This document shows, piece after piece, positions 26,078 to 35,154 of a DNA stretch of 42,951 bases. Position numbers and translations under genes: made by a program. Below the pieces are notes generated by a model. That model made no database searches. It was not told the DNA's origin and saw only the letters and a list, made by a program, of their open reading frames with translations. Positions within the stretch are counted from its first letter, which is position 1; each line of letters starts with the position of its first letter. Source of the DNA: Limnoglobus sp043757025 (lineage in GTDB: Bacteria > Planctomycetota > Planctomycetia > Gemmatales > Gemmataceae); assembly GCA_043757025.1 (NCBI GenBank), contig JAYVQG010000398.1, positions 1-42,951 on the forward strand, read 5' to 3'.

Positions 26078-29000
26078 CTGGAGTTTCGCGAACCAATCTT
26101 GTAGCGACGTGACCGTCGTTTCCTTTTCGCGGAGCGCCTTGCATGCATCGGCGGCCATGCTCGCGCCGGAAATCGTTGTGATGCACGTGACCCGTGCGGC
26201 GACGGCGGCGGTGCGAATCTTCGATTCGTCGGTACGGCTGCCCGGCCCGCTCGGCGTGTTGATGATCAGTTGCACCTGGCCGTTCTTCATCAGATCGAGT
26301 AAGTTCGGGCGGCCTTCTTGAATCTTCGGCACTTCTTTCACGGGGATGCCGTTGTTGCGGAAGATCGCCGCGGTGCCGCGTGTGGCGATCAGATGGTAGC
26401 CCATATCGGCGAACCGTTTCGCGATTGGCACTGCCGTCTCTTTGTCGTTCCCGGCCAGCGACATGAAGATCGTGCCCGACTTCGGCAATGGGGCCGATGC
26501 CGCGAGTTGGGCTTTCGCGAACGCCATCGCGAAGTCTTCGTCGATCCCCATGACCTCGCCCGTCGATTTCATTTCCGGCCCGAGGATGATGTCCACGCCG
26601 GGGAACTTGTTGAACGGGAACACGCTCTCTTTCACCGAGTAATATTTCGGAATGACTTCCTTCATCACGCCGAGTTCGTCGAGCGTTTTCCCGACCATGA
26701 CGAGTGCCGCGAGGCGTGCGAGTTGCACGCCGGTGGCCTTCGACACGAACGGCACCGTACGGCTCGCTCGCGGGTTCGCTTCGAGAATGTAAATCATCGG
26801 TGTCGCGTCGGTGCCCAGCCCCGTGACCGCGAACTGGATGTTCATCAATCCCTTCACCTTCAGTGCGCTGGCCAACTTTACGGCCTGCACTTTGATCTCG
26901 TCGATCACGGCTTGTGGCAGGCTGTGCGGTGGCAAAACGCACGCGGAATCGCCGGAGTGAATCCCCGCTTCCTCGATGTGTTGCATCACGCCGCCGATGA
27001 TCGTCCGCGTGCCATCGCTGAGGCAATCGACATCGATCTCGGTCGCGTTTTCGAGGAACTTGTCGATGAGCACCGGCTTACCCGACGATACATCGATCGC
27101 GTTTTTCATGTACCGTTCGAGCGTTTCGTCGGTGTAGACGATCTCCATCGCTCGGCCGCCGAGCACGAAGCTGGGCCGCACGATCACGGGGTAGCCGATC
27201 TTGCGGCTACTCGTGAGTGCTTGTTGCAAATCGACCGCGGTGCCGTTCGCCGGTTGTCGCAGTCCGATATCTTCGACGAGTTTCGCGAACCGCTTGCGAT
27301 CCTCGGCCATGTCGATGCTGTCTACGCTCGTGCCGATGATCGGCACGCCGTTGGCTTCGAGCGACTTCGCGAGGTTCAACGGCGTCTGCCCGCCGAACTG
27401 CACGATCACGCCGACGGGCTGCATTCGATCGTTGATGTTGAGCACGTCTTCGACGGTCAGCGGCTCGAAAAACAGATGGTCCGACGTGTCGTAATCGGTG
27501 CTGACCGTTTCGGGGTTCGAGTTCACCATGATCACTTCGTAGCCCGCTTTTCGCAGTGCGAACGCGGCTTGCACGCAGCAGTAATCGAACTCGATCCCTT
27601 GGCCGATCCGGTTCGGGCCGCCGCCGAGAATCATGATCCGCGGCTTGCCCGTTGGGGGTAAAATTTCGTCTTCGAGCAACACGCTTCCATCGGCGGCTCG
27701 AGCGGGTGTTTCGTACGTGCTGTAATAGTACGGCGTGTACGCTTCAAACTCGGCCGCACACGTATCGACCGACTTGTACGACGCGATCACACCCATTACT
27801 TTGCGGATGCGGCGAATCTCGGCATCCGAACCGCCCCACAGGTTAGAAAGCTGACGGTCGGTGAAGCCCCATTGCTTCGCTTTCAGCATCATCGGTTGCG
27901 TCACACGCTCCAGCGGCCCCGCCGCCCGCAGTTCATCCTCGAACGCCACGAGATCGAAAATGTTCTGCAAAAACCAGCGGTCGATCTTCGTTCGCGCATA
28001 CACATCTTCGATCGACATCCCCGCCTTGAATGCATAGCGAACGTACCAGATGCGGTCCGCGTTCGGCGTCGTCAACTTCGACGAAATCTCTTCGATCGTC
28101 GGTTCGTTGTCGCTGCCCCAGAGGTCGGCGCGATCGCAGCCCAAACCGAATCGGCCGACTTCGAGACCACGCAATGCCTTTTGAAGTGACTCCTTGAACG
28201 TGCGGCCAATTGCCATCGTCTCGCCGACCGATTTCATCTGCGTCGTCAGCGTCGCATCGGCGTCGGGGAACTTCTCGAACGTGAATCGCGGAATCTTCGT
28301 CACCACATAGTCGATGGTCGGCTCGAAGCAGGCGGGTGTCTCGCGGGTGATGTCGTTTTGCAGTTCGTCGAGCGTGTAGCCAACCGCGAGTTTCGCCGCA
28401 ATTTTCGCGATCGGGAACCCCGTCGCTTTTGAGGCAAGTGCCGACGACCGCGAGACGCGCGGGTTCATTTCGATGACGATCATGCGGCCATCGACGGGGT
28501 TCGTCGCGAACTGGATATTCGAGCCGCCCGTTTCGACGCCGATCTCGCGGATGATCATCTTGGCCGCATCGCGCATCCGCTGAAATTCCTTGTCGCTCAG
28601 CGTCTGGATCGGCGCGACCGTGATGCTGTCGCCCGTGTGAACGCCCATCGGGTCGAGGTTCTCGATCGTACAGATCATCACGACATTGTCCGCTTTGTCG
28701 CGCATCACTTCAAATTCGTATTCCTTCCAGCCGATCACCGATTCTTCGACGAGAACTTCGCCGGTGGGGCTGAGTTCGAGGCCGCGCGATACGATCTGAA
28801 TGTACTCGTCGCGGTTGTACGCGATGCCGCCGCCGGTGCCGCCCATCGTGAAACTCGGTCGCAACACGCACGGCAAACCGATCGTCAATCTCGCGGTCTC
28901 CGCACCGGCCATCGAACGCACGACGAGGCTCTTCGGCACTTCGAGGCCGATCTTGATCATCGCATCTTTGAACTTCTGGCGGTCCTCCGCTTTGTCGATC

Positions 29001-29365
29001 ACCTCGGCGTTTGCGGCGATCATTTCGACGCCGTACTTTTCGAGTACGCCGTGCTTGACGAGGTCCATCGCGGTGTTCAGCGCCGTCTGCCCGCCGAGCG
29101 TCGGAAGCAGTGCATCCGGCCGTTCGATCGCGATGATTTTCTCGACGGTCTGCCAGGTAATCGGCTCGATGTACGTGCGATCCGCCGTTTCCGGATCGGT
29201 CATAATCGTGGCGGGGTTCGAGTTGACGAGGACGACCTCGTAACCCTCCTCGCGTAGCGCTTTGCAGGCTTGCGTTCCCGAATAGTCGAACTCGCAGGCC
29301 TGACCGATGATGATCGGGCCGGAACCGATGAGCAAAATCTTCCGGATGTCAGTACGTTTCGGCAT
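26072..29365 (-). CDS. carB: Carbamoyl-phosphate synthase large subunit
   Basis: A 1097-residue synthase making carbamoyl phosphate from bicarbonate, ammonia and two ATP for pyrimidines and arginine. The duplicated ATP-grasp halves are both present: the first opens with KILLIGSGPIIIGQACEFDYSG, the second with RIMILGGGPNRIGQGIEFDYCC. EMNPRVSRSSALASKATGFP and EANPRASRTVPFVSKATG are the corresponding active-site segments, and a C-terminal MGS-like allosteric domain (SLAGNDKETAVPIAKRF, INTPSGPGSRTDE) ends it. Length is close to E. coli CarB (1073). ATG 29365 is chosen because MPKRTDIRKILLIG matches the family start; the frame opens 54 bases earlier without support. The small subunit gene carA is not in the window. 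Confidence 0.97.
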   Translation of the reverse strand: MPKRTDIRKILLIGSGPIIIGQACEFDYSGTQACKALREEGYEVVLVNSNPATIMTDPETADRTYIEPITWQTVEKIIAIERPDALLPTLGGQTALNTAMDLVKHGVLEKYGVEMIAANAEVIDKAEDRQKFKDAMIKIGLEVPKSLVVRSMAGAETARLTIGLPCVLRPSFTMGGTGGGIAYNRDEYIQIVSRGLELSPTGEVLVEESVIGWKEYEFEVMRDKADNVVMICTIENLDPMGVHTGDSITVAPIQTLSDKEFQRMRDAAKMIIREIGVETGGSNIQFATNPVDGRMIVIEMNPRVSRSSALASKATGFPIAKIAAKLAVGYTLDELQNDITRETPACFEPTIDYVVTKIPRFTFEKFPDADATLTTQMKSVGETMAIGRTFKESLQKALRGLEVGRFGLGCDRADLWGSDNEPTIEEISSKLTTPNADRIWYVRYAFKAGMSIEDVYARTKIDRWFLQNIFDLVAFEDELRAAGPLERVTQPMMLKAKQWGFTDRQLSNLWGGSDAEIRRIRKVMGVIASYKSVDTCAAEFEAYTPYYYSTYETPARAADGSVLLEDEILPPTGKPRIMILGGGPNRIGQGIEFDYCCVQAAFALRKAGYEVIMVNSNPETVSTDYDTSDHLFFEPLTVEDVLNINDRMQPVGVIVQFGGQTPLNLAKSLEANGVPIIGTSVDSIDMAEDRKRFAKLVEDIGLRQPANGTAVDLQQALTSSRKIGYPVIVRPSFVLGGRAMEIVYTDETLERYMKNAIDVSSGKPVLIDKFLENATEIDVDCLSDGTRTIIGGVMQHIEEAGIHSGDSACVLPPHSLPQAVIDEIKVQAVKLASALKVKGLMNIQFAVTGLGTDATPMIYILEANPRASRTVPFVSKATGVQLARLAALVMVGKTLDELGVMKEVIPKYYSVKESVFPFNKFPGVDIILGPEMKSTGEVMGIDEDFAMAFAKAQLAASAPLPKSGTIFMSLAGNDKETAVPIAKRFADMGYHLIATRGTAAIFRNNGIPVKEVPKIQEGRPNLLDLMKNGQVQLIINTPSGPGSRTDESKIRTAAVAARVTCITTISGASMAADACKALREKETTVTSLQDWFAKLQN

Positions 29366-29673
29366 GGTTCCCAGGTTGCAAAGTTCGTCGGGTGCAGATC
29401 GTTCCGCGCAAACTCCCAATACTTTACGAACCGCGTGCGCATCGCCTACTATCTTGGCATGAATTGCTTTCGTCTACGATAAGAAGGGTATCGGATACGC
29501 GGGTTCGTCTGCTTTGCGTTCGCGTGTTTAGGCGGGTCGATGTTTGCGGCAGCGCGGATGGCGATCTCAGCGAATCTTGAGAATTGCCATTTTACTGGCG
29601 CACGGGATCGTGCTTCGTGGTAATTTCATCAAATAATGCGTTTATTGCTTTGGCCCTCTACGGAACCTCTCTC
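29366..29673. other. Intergenic region between divergent genes
   Basis: About 308 bases between carB (reverse) and the zinc-ribbon membrane protein (forward). AT-rich patches such as TACTATCTTGGCAT near 29449 could hold promoters. I see no tRNA, riboswitch or convincing small gene; an open frame beginning at 29584 is only the possible upstream extension of the next gene. Confidence 0.45.
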
Positions 29674-30090
29674 ATGCGCCGAAACCTTTCCTGGCTGCCA
29701 CTCGTGGTACTCGCGATCAGTACCGGTGGAACGATCGCACTCGCGCAACCGCAAGGCGGTATGCCGGATATGGGTGGCGGAGTGATGCAAAATAGCGCGA
29801 CGTGTTCGAATTGCAAGAAGGAAGTCAGGTGGACGGGAATACTGGTCGGCCCGCGTTCGTGCCCGCATTGCAAAGTGAAGTTTGACTATATCGAAGGTGC
29901 CGATGGCCGCAAAACAACCCCGATGGGTTCTAATTATACCAATGCCCCCAAGTACATCGGCATCGGCATCGGCGTGATTTTCGTGATCATTATTGTGGTG
30001 GTGAAACTCGCGATGGCCAGCGGTAGTCGCCGTCCGAAGCGTTCTGCGAAACGACGCAAACCGCGCCGACGCGATGACGACGATGACTAA
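29674..30090 (+). CDS. Exported zinc-ribbon protein with one membrane helix
   Basis: A 138-residue protein of unknown function. A signal peptide (LPLVVLAISTGGTIALAQ) is followed by a short Gly/Met-rich stretch, a zinc-ribbon-like pair of CxxC motifs (CSNCKK and CPHCKV, 22 residues apart), a membrane helix (IGIGIGVIFVIIIVVVKLAM) and a C-terminal tail of alternating basic then acidic residues (KRRKPRRRDDDDD). The topology suggests the ribbon faces the periplasm and the charged tail the cytoplasm. ATG 29674 is chosen because the signal peptide starts there; the frame extends 90 bases upstream without support. Confidence 0.7.
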   Translation: MRRNLSWLPLVVLAISTGGTIALAQPQGGMPDMGGGVMQNSATCSNCKKEVRWTGILVGPRSCPHCKVKFDYIEGADGRKTTPMGSNYTNAPKYIGIGIGVIFVIIIVVVKLAMASGSRRPKRSAKRRKPRRRDDDDD

Positions 30091-30239
30091 AAATGTTTAC
30101 CGAGAACCGCGTCGAGGTATGCCACGTCGCAAAATACAACGAACTTGCAATCACTTCCCGAGTCCTTTGGGCAGTTCCTCGAGTATCTCGAACATCTGGA
30201 ATTCGGTTCTCAGACGGAGGTTGCCATCCTACAATGTCC

Positions 30240-31598
30240 TCACAGCACGCCGGGTATCGGCGAACCGGCGGGGAGCATCGCGAGCGGTTGGTTTTGGCGG
30301 TTGTAGAGTGTCGTTTCTTGGTCGATGCCGAGTGCGGCGTACATCGTGGCGGCCACGTCGCCGGGCGAATACGAGATCGAAGTCGGGTAGGCACCGATCT
30401 TGTCCGTGCCGCCGATCACCTGCCCGCCTTTCGTACCGCCACCCGCGAAGAAGATCGACCCCGCTGGACCCCAGTGGTCGCGCCCGCCGAGCTTGTTGAT
30501 CTTCGGCGTGCGCCCGAAGTCCGTCAGGAACAAGACCAGCGTTTGATCGAGCAGTCCGCGTGCATTCAGGTCGCCGAGCAACGCGCCGAATGCGCGATCC
30601 ATCCCCGCGACGTGGTACGGCAACTTTGCCATCTCGCAGATGTGCGGGAAGTTTTGCCCCACGGCGTTGTGGTTGTCCCAGAGGTTGCCGAACTCGGGGT
30701 CGTAACCGTAGTCCACGAGCACGAACGGGGCACCGGCTTCGACCAACCGACGGGCGAGTAAACATCGCGACCCGATCTTCGTTTTGCCGTAACGATCGCG
30801 AACCTTTTCCGTTTCGCGGCTGAGTTCGAAAGCGGCCCGGACCTTCGGCGAAAGCAGCATATCGAACGCGCCGCGATACTGATCCCCGACGCCGGTTTCA
30901 TCGGCCTTGCGCGCGGCCTCGTCTAGCCGATCCCGCAACCGTTGCCGTCCGGTGAGACGGTCGCTGCTCAGGTCCGCAAACGGCGTGACGCCTTGCTTCG
31001 TGAATTCGTCCTCATTGGCTTCCTTCACGAACGCGGTGAAGTCGTCGTTCTTCGGCTTGCCGCTGGTGGCGAACGGCGCATACTGCGAGCCGAGCCAGCC
31101 GCCGGTGAAGAGTTGGGTCGGCGGTGGCCCCGGTCGCGTAGTGCCCGGCACCGCGATGTAGCCGGGGAAGCCCGCTTTCGAGCCGTGCAATTTCGAGACA
31201 ATCGCGCCGATGTTCGGTTCGGTGAGGATTTGCCCCTGCGAAACCTTCCGCCCAGATAGACCGTACGACTGCGCGAGCAAGTGATCGTCGGTCGCCGGTG
31301 AGAATGTGCGAATGAGCGCGAACAGCTCGGTTTGCTTCGCCAAACTCGGCATCGTCTCGCAAAAGCGAACGCCGGGCAGACCGGTCTGGATCGACCCGAG
31401 CGACCCGCGAATTTCCTCCGGTGCATCGGGCTTCGGGTCGAACGACTCGTGGTGAGTCACGCCGCCCGCCATCCACAGAACGATCACAGACTTTGCTTTC
31501 GTGGGTCGCGCCGGCGCGTTCGCACGCAACCCCGGTAGCGCCGTCGCCGCCAGGCTAATCGAACCGACACGCAGTAAGTCGCGACGCGAAAGAATCAT
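30240..31598 (-). CDS. DUF1501 domain-containing exported protein
   Basis: A 452-residue protein of the planctomycete DUF1501 family, with a sulfatase/alkaline-phosphatase-like fold. The N-terminus MILSRRDLLRVGS followed by a hydrophobic stretch is a Tat-type signal with SRRDLL. Family signatures are VIVLWMAGGVTHHESFDPKP, GLPGVRFCETMPSLA, DDHLLAQSY, LVDYGYDP, and LFLTDFGRTPKIN with GGRDHWGPAGS near the C-terminus. These genes usually sit beside DUF1549/DUF1553 cytochrome-like genes; here that partner is missing, and the neighbours are an unrelated zinc-ribbon gene and, divergently, a Gfo/Idh oxidoreductase. ATG 31598 is chosen over upstream in-frame starts because the signal peptide begins there. 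Confidence 0.9.
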   Translation of the reverse strand: MILSRRDLLRVGSISLAATALPGLRANAPARPTKAKSVIVLWMAGGVTHHESFDPKPDAPEEIRGSLGSIQTGLPGVRFCETMPSLAKQTELFALIRTFSPATDDHLLAQSYGLSGRKVSQGQILTEPNIGAIVSKLHGSKAGFPGYIAVPGTTRPGPPPTQLFTGGWLGSQYAPFATSGKPKNDDFTAFVKEANEDEFTKQGVTPFADLSSDRLTGRQRLRDRLDEAARKADETGVGDQYRGAFDMLLSPKVRAAFELSRETEKVRDRYGKTKIGSRCLLARRLVEAGAPFVLVDYGYDPEFGNLWDNHNAVGQNFPHICEMAKLPYHVAGMDRAFGALLGDLNARGLLDQTLVLFLTDFGRTPKINKLGGRDHWGPAGSIFFAGGGTKGGQVIGGTDKIGAYPTSISYSPGDVAATMYAALGIDQETTLYNRQNQPLAMLPAGSPIPGVL

Positions 31599-31911
31599 GA
31601 GTAGGCCCACAAAAGAACGGATTCCGGCAGGTGTGTAGATACTAAACCGAACGCGAACGACCCGCAATGGTTTTTGTGACGGCATTGCTGAGCGGCGTGC
31701 ATTCGGCACGCTCCACTTCAATGAGATTCTCTGTGCGACTCACCGTTGGCATACTTCAAAATCATTCGTTAGAAACACCCCCCGACGATCGCGAATCCTA
31801 AAATTCCGCGCGCTTCTCCCGTTAGATAATTGACGACCGATCTCGCTTTCGATTACAGTGAGCAGAGTCATCACACCCGCTCATCGCTTTCTCTTCTCTG
31901 GAGTTCCCGTT
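31599..31911. other. Intergenic region between divergent genes
   Basis: About 313 bases between the DUF1501 gene (reverse) and the Gfo/Idh gene (forward). GGAG 8 bases before ATG 31912 is a good ribosome binding site. The rest presumably holds two promoters; I see no RNA gene or repeat in it. Confidence 0.45.
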
Positions 31912-33363
31912 ATGAGTCCGTTCCAACGTCGCGAGTTTTTGCAGCGTTCGGCGCTGTTGTCGGCAGGGCTGGCGGCGGGCACCGTTGCCAATGCCGCACC
32001 GGAAACGTCCACGAAGAAGGGATCGGCCAACGAGCGACTTCGCGTGGCTGTCGTCGGCGTCAAGGGCCGCGGCATGGAACACGTTCGCGGCTTCAATGGC
32101 GTCAACAACTGCGAGATCGCCACCGTCTGCGATTGCGATGAAAGCGTGATCGGCAACGCGATGAAGAAGATCACTGAAGTGCGCGGCGAAGCCCCGAAGT
32201 ACGAGAAAGACATTCGCAAAGTCCTCGACGACAAGTCGATCGACATCATCGCGATTGCCACGCCGAACCACTGGCACTCGCTCGCCGCCGTCTGGGCGAT
32301 GCGCGCCGGGAAAGATGTCTACGTCGAGAAGCCCGTCAGCCACAACGTCCGCGAAGGGCGGCTCGTGGTCGAGGCGGCACGCAAGTACGGGAAGATCTGC
32401 CAGACCGGCACGCAGAGCCGCAGCACCACCGGAATGCGCGAAGCCCAAGCGTACATTCACGCGGGGAAGATCGGCAAAGTCTCGTTGGCGTACGGCACCT
32501 GCTACAAGCCGCGCGGCAGTATCGGCAAAGTCACCGGCGAGCAGCCGATCCCGAAGGGCCTCGATTACGATCTGTGGTGCGGGCCGGCCCCGAAACTGCC
32601 ACTCATGCGAAGCAAACTGCACTACGACTGGCACTGGACGTGGGCGTACGGCAACGGCGACCTCGGCAACCAGGGCATTCACGAGATGGACAAGGCTCGT
32701 TGGGGCCTCGGCAAAATGGAACTGCCGAAGTCCGTCGTCAGCGTCGGCGGGCGGTTCGGCTACGTCGATGACGGCGAAACCGCGAATACGCAACTCAGCC
32801 TGTACGACTTCGACGATGCACAACTGATCTTCGAAGTGCGCGGCCTGAAAACGGACAAATATAAAGGTTCTATGGTCGGGAACATTTTCTTCGGGAGCGA
32901 AGGCTACGTCGTCTGCCCGAATTACTCCAGCGGCGTCGCGTACTCGCCGGACGGCAAGATCATTCAGGAATTCGAGGGCAGTGTCGAAGGTTCGCACTTC
33001 GCGAACTTCGTTAAAGGCGTTCGTAGCCGCAAGATCACCGACCTCAACGCCGACATCCTCGAAGGCCACTTGTCGAGCGCACTCTGCCACCTCGGGAACA
33101 TCAGCTATCGCCTCGGCACCGAAGCGACATTCGATAAAGATGTGACCGCATTCACCGATTGCAAAGACGCGACCGCCGCCGTCGTCCGGATGCAACAGCA
33201 CCTGAAGGACAACAAAATCGACCTCTCGACCGCCGTCGGTCGCATCGGGCCGAAACTGGCGATCGACCCGAAGACCGAAACCTTCCTCGGCAACAACGCG
33301 AAGGCCAACGCGATGTTGTTCCGAGAGTATCGCAAAGGCTTCGAGATCCTCGAAGCGGTGTAA
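31912..33363 (+). CDS. Gfo/Idh/MocA family oxidoreductase, Tat-exported
   Basis: A 483-residue NAD(P)-dependent oxidoreductase. The N-terminus (QRREFLQRSALLSAGLAAG) is a twin-arginine signal, so it acts outside the cytoplasm with a prefolded cofactor. A Rossmann fold follows (RVAVVGVKGRGMEHVRGF). The family motif EKP appears in DVYVEKPVSHNV, and ATPNHWHSLAA and YDWHWTWAYGNGDLGNQGIHEMD are typical of the planctomycete/Bacteroidetes exported subfamily thought to act on sugars or glycans. The substrate is unknown. ATG 31912 is chosen because the Tat signal begins there and a ribosome binding site precedes it. The toxin-antitoxin pair follows after 62 bases. Confidence 0.92.
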   Translation: MSPFQRREFLQRSALLSAGLAAGTVANAAPETSTKKGSANERLRVAVVGVKGRGMEHVRGFNGVNNCEIATVCDCDESVIGNAMKKITEVRGEAPKYEKDIRKVLDDKSIDIIAIATPNHWHSLAAVWAMRAGKDVYVEKPVSHNVREGRLVVEAARKYGKICQTGTQSRSTTGMREAQAYIHAGKIGKVSLAYGTCYKPRGSIGKVTGEQPIPKGLDYDLWCGPAPKLPLMRSKLHYDWHWTWAYGNGDLGNQGIHEMDKARWGLGKMELPKSVVSVGGRFGYVDDGETANTQLSLYDFDDAQLIFEVRGLKTDKYKGSMVGNIFFGSEGYVVCPNYSSGVAYSPDGKIIQEFEGSVEGSHFANFVKGVRSRKITDLNADILEGHLSSALCHLGNISYRLGTEATFDKDVTAFTDCKDATAAVVRMQQHLKDNKIDLSTAVGRIGPKLAIDPKTETFLGNNAKANAMLFREYRKGFEILEAV

Positions 33364-33411
33364 GAATCTGCCGAATGCCCATCGCCATCGGGCGGTGGAC
33401 ATGACTCCAAC

Positions 33412-33417
33412 GGGAGG
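33412..33417 (+). promoter_or_regulatory. Strong ribosome binding site of the antitoxin gene
   Basis: GGGAGG lies 8 bases before ATG 33426, the strongest Shine-Dalgarno match I noticed in the window. Confidence 0.7.
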
Positions 33418-33425
33418 AAACACTC

Positions 33426-33653
33426 ATGCCAACGCTGACCATCGACGAAGTGCAATCGCGACTCCCACAAATCATCGACGCGCTCGCCCCCGGCGAAGAA
33501 CTCGTCATCACGCGCGGCGACAAGCCCGTCGCGCGGCTGACGGGGGAAGCTCCAATCCGCAAATCGCGCCGTGCGGGGAATTGCCAGGGCATGCTCGTGA
33601 TCGTGTCCGACGACGACGAACATTTGAAAGACTTCGCGGAGTACATGCCGTGA
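33426..33653 (+). CDS. Antitoxin of the Phd/YefM type
   Basis: A 75-residue protein. MPTLTIDEVQSRLPQIIDAL then GEELVITRGDKPVARL is the Phd/YefM antitoxin N-terminal DNA-binding fold, with the DKPVARL strand typical of this family. The acidic C-terminal part (VIVSDDDEHLKDFAEYMP) would neutralise the toxin. Its stop codon overlaps the toxin start as GTGA at 33650-33653, the usual antitoxin-first, coupled order. Such antitoxins normally repress their own promoter, here probably within 33364-33411. Confidence 0.88.
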   Translation: MPTLTIDEVQSRLPQIIDALAPGEELVITRGDKPVARLTGEAPIRKSRRAGNCQGMLVIVSDDDEHLKDFAEYMP

Positions 33654-34036
33654 GGTTGCTACTCGATACGCATGTGTTTTTGTGGTTTGTACTGAACGAT
33701 GCAAAGCTGACTTTGAAGGCAAAAACACTCATCGAAGACCCGTCGAACGACATCCTCATCAGCCCCGCGAGCTATTGGGAGATTGCGATCAAGGTCAGCC
33801 ACAAGAAGCTCAATTTGTTTGCCACTTACGACGACTTCATGCGACGCGGCATCGCTGGCAACGACTTTGACATTTTACCCATTGAGCCGAAACACACCGC
33901 AATTGTGGCGACACTGCCGTTCCACCACAAAGACCCATTCGACCGATTGCTGATCGCGCAGGCGTTAGCCGAAGGGATACCGCTGGTCAGCACCGATGCG
34001 GCGATCGATCCATACGGCGTACAACGGTTGTGGTAA
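33650..34036 (+). CDS. PIN-domain toxin (VapC-like ribonuclease)
   Basis: A 128-residue PIN-domain protein. Acidic residues expected for the Mg-dependent RNase site are present: Asp6 in LLLDTHVFLW, Glu44 in YWEIAIK, Asp98 in DPFDRLLIAQA and Asp116 in STDAAID. These motifs match the PIN group paired with Phd-type antitoxins. The start is GTG 33650 overlapping the antitoxin stop; the same frame stays open upstream to 33395 but that part overlaps the antitoxin and encodes unrelated sequence. The target RNA is unknown. Confidence 0.9.
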   Translation: MRLLLDTHVFLWFVLNDAKLTLKAKTLIEDPSNDILISPASYWEIAIKVSHKKLNLFATYDDFMRRGIAGNDFDILPIEPKHTAIVATLPFHHKDPFDRLLIAQALAEGIPLVSTDAAIDPYGVQRLW

Positions 34037-34042
34037 CATCAT

Positions 34043-35056
34043 TTACACCGCTCGCGGTGCCACAATCGGCGGGGTTTTCCCGCGGTAGATGCGGTCGATT
34101 CGCTCGCGGGTCAGGCCGAGGACTTTGTCGAAGCGGCTGAGTTTCAAGCCTTCGATGCTGATGTTGCGGTCGGCGAGGTTTTCGAGCATCGAGATGTCTT
34201 GCCGGACTTCGCGATCGACCTCGCGGCGAAACACGTGTTTGAACAGGTGCAAGCCACCCGAGGGGCCGGGGTACTTCGATTTCGCGTAAACGAACGACGT
34301 GACGCAGGTATTTTCCGCATCGATTGGCCAGAAGAACATGTACAACCGCCAGCGGACGAGGCGATCTTTCGAGCCATCGGGCGTCGTCCAGTAGTGATCG
34401 TAAACGCTGTAAACGGGCGAAAAGTGCGTCGTCCAGTCGTCGTGGAAGTGGTCGTCGTGGCGGATGCCGAGCATCCAGGCGAACGGGCGGAAAATCCGTT
34501 TCGTCGGGCCGACGTTCGCGACGCTGATCGTATCTTCGGTTTGGTCGAAGCGGACTTTCACCTCGTGCATCCGGTCCAGATCGTAACCGAAAGTATCGTG
34601 AACGGTACCGCTGTGCTCGATCTCGGTGAAGTTGTCGACGGTGAGTTCGAGCGGGGCGGGCACGGTGTGCTGGAACGTGCCGATGGGGTAGTATTTCTTG
34701 ATGTTAATCGGCGGGAACACGGGGTTGCTGTCGCGGGACTTCAACCAGATGAAATCGTGTTCTTCGCGGATGTCGTAACTCTTGGTGCAAGTGGTCATTT
34801 TCGGCGTGCCGGGGCTTTCGCCGTTGCCGCAACTGTCGTACGTCCAGCCGTGATATTTACACTGAATCCGGTCGCCGACGACGGTGCCGTAGCTCAATTT
34901 CATCCGCCGGTGCGGGCAGGCATTATCCACGGCGGCAATCGTGCCGTTTGTCGTGCGAAACAAGCAGATCGGTTGACCGGCGAGCTTCACTTCCACCGGC
35001 TTGCGGCGCAGGTTGTGGCTCGGGTAAATCGGGTGCCAATGATCGAGCATTCCCAT
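34043..35056 (-). CDS. Rieske non-heme iron oxygenase
   Basis: A 337-residue oxygenase alpha-subunit-like protein. The N-terminal Rieske domain has Cys47-x-His49 (CPHR) and Cys66-x2-His69 (CKYHGW). The catalytic domain has DNFTEIEHSGTVHDTFGYD, in which His148 and His153 (H-x4-H) and a later Asp would bind the mononuclear iron, as in aromatic-ring hydroxylases and Rieske O-demethylases. It is soluble, and the substrate is unknown. No dedicated reductase or ferredoxin gene is adjacent; the small Rieske ferredoxin at 17899 is 16 kb away. ATG 35056 is used; an in-frame ATG 35050 is a close alternative. Confidence 0.88.
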   Translation of the reverse strand: MGMLDHWHPIYPSHNLRRKPVEVKLAGQPICLFRTTNGTIAAVDNACPHRRMKLSYGTVVGDRIQCKYHGWTYDSCGNGESPGTPKMTTCTKSYDIREEHDFIWLKSRDSNPVFPPINIKKYYPIGTFQHTVPAPLELTVDNFTEIEHSGTVHDTFGYDLDRMHEVKVRFDQTEDTISVANVGPTKRIFRPFAWMLGIRHDDHFHDDWTTHFSPVYSVYDHYWTTPDGSKDRLVRWRLYMFFWPIDAENTCVTSFVYAKSKYPGPSGGLHLFKHVFRREVDREVRQDISMLENLADRNISIEGLKLSRFDKVLGLTRERIDRIYRGKTPPIVAPRAV

Positions 35057-35154
35057 CCGAATCGATCCCCCAAAAGATTCGTTCCGCGAAAAACTTTCCC
35101 CGTCAATACCGCGATTCGTTTCGTTTGTCGAGGCGTTCCGTATAAGATTCTCGC

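Noticed and set aside
26318..27661. A 447-residue forward frame opposite carB
   Set aside because: Antisense shadow of carB, which has complete ATP-grasp motifs.
31822..33423. A 533-residue reverse frame opposite the Gfo/Idh gene
   Set aside because: Antisense shadow; the forward strand has the Tat signal, Rossmann and EKP motifs.
33395..33649. N-terminal extension of the PIN toxin
   Set aside because: It overlaps the whole antitoxin gene in another frame and encodes low-complexity Arg-rich sequence; the toxin starts at GTG 33650.
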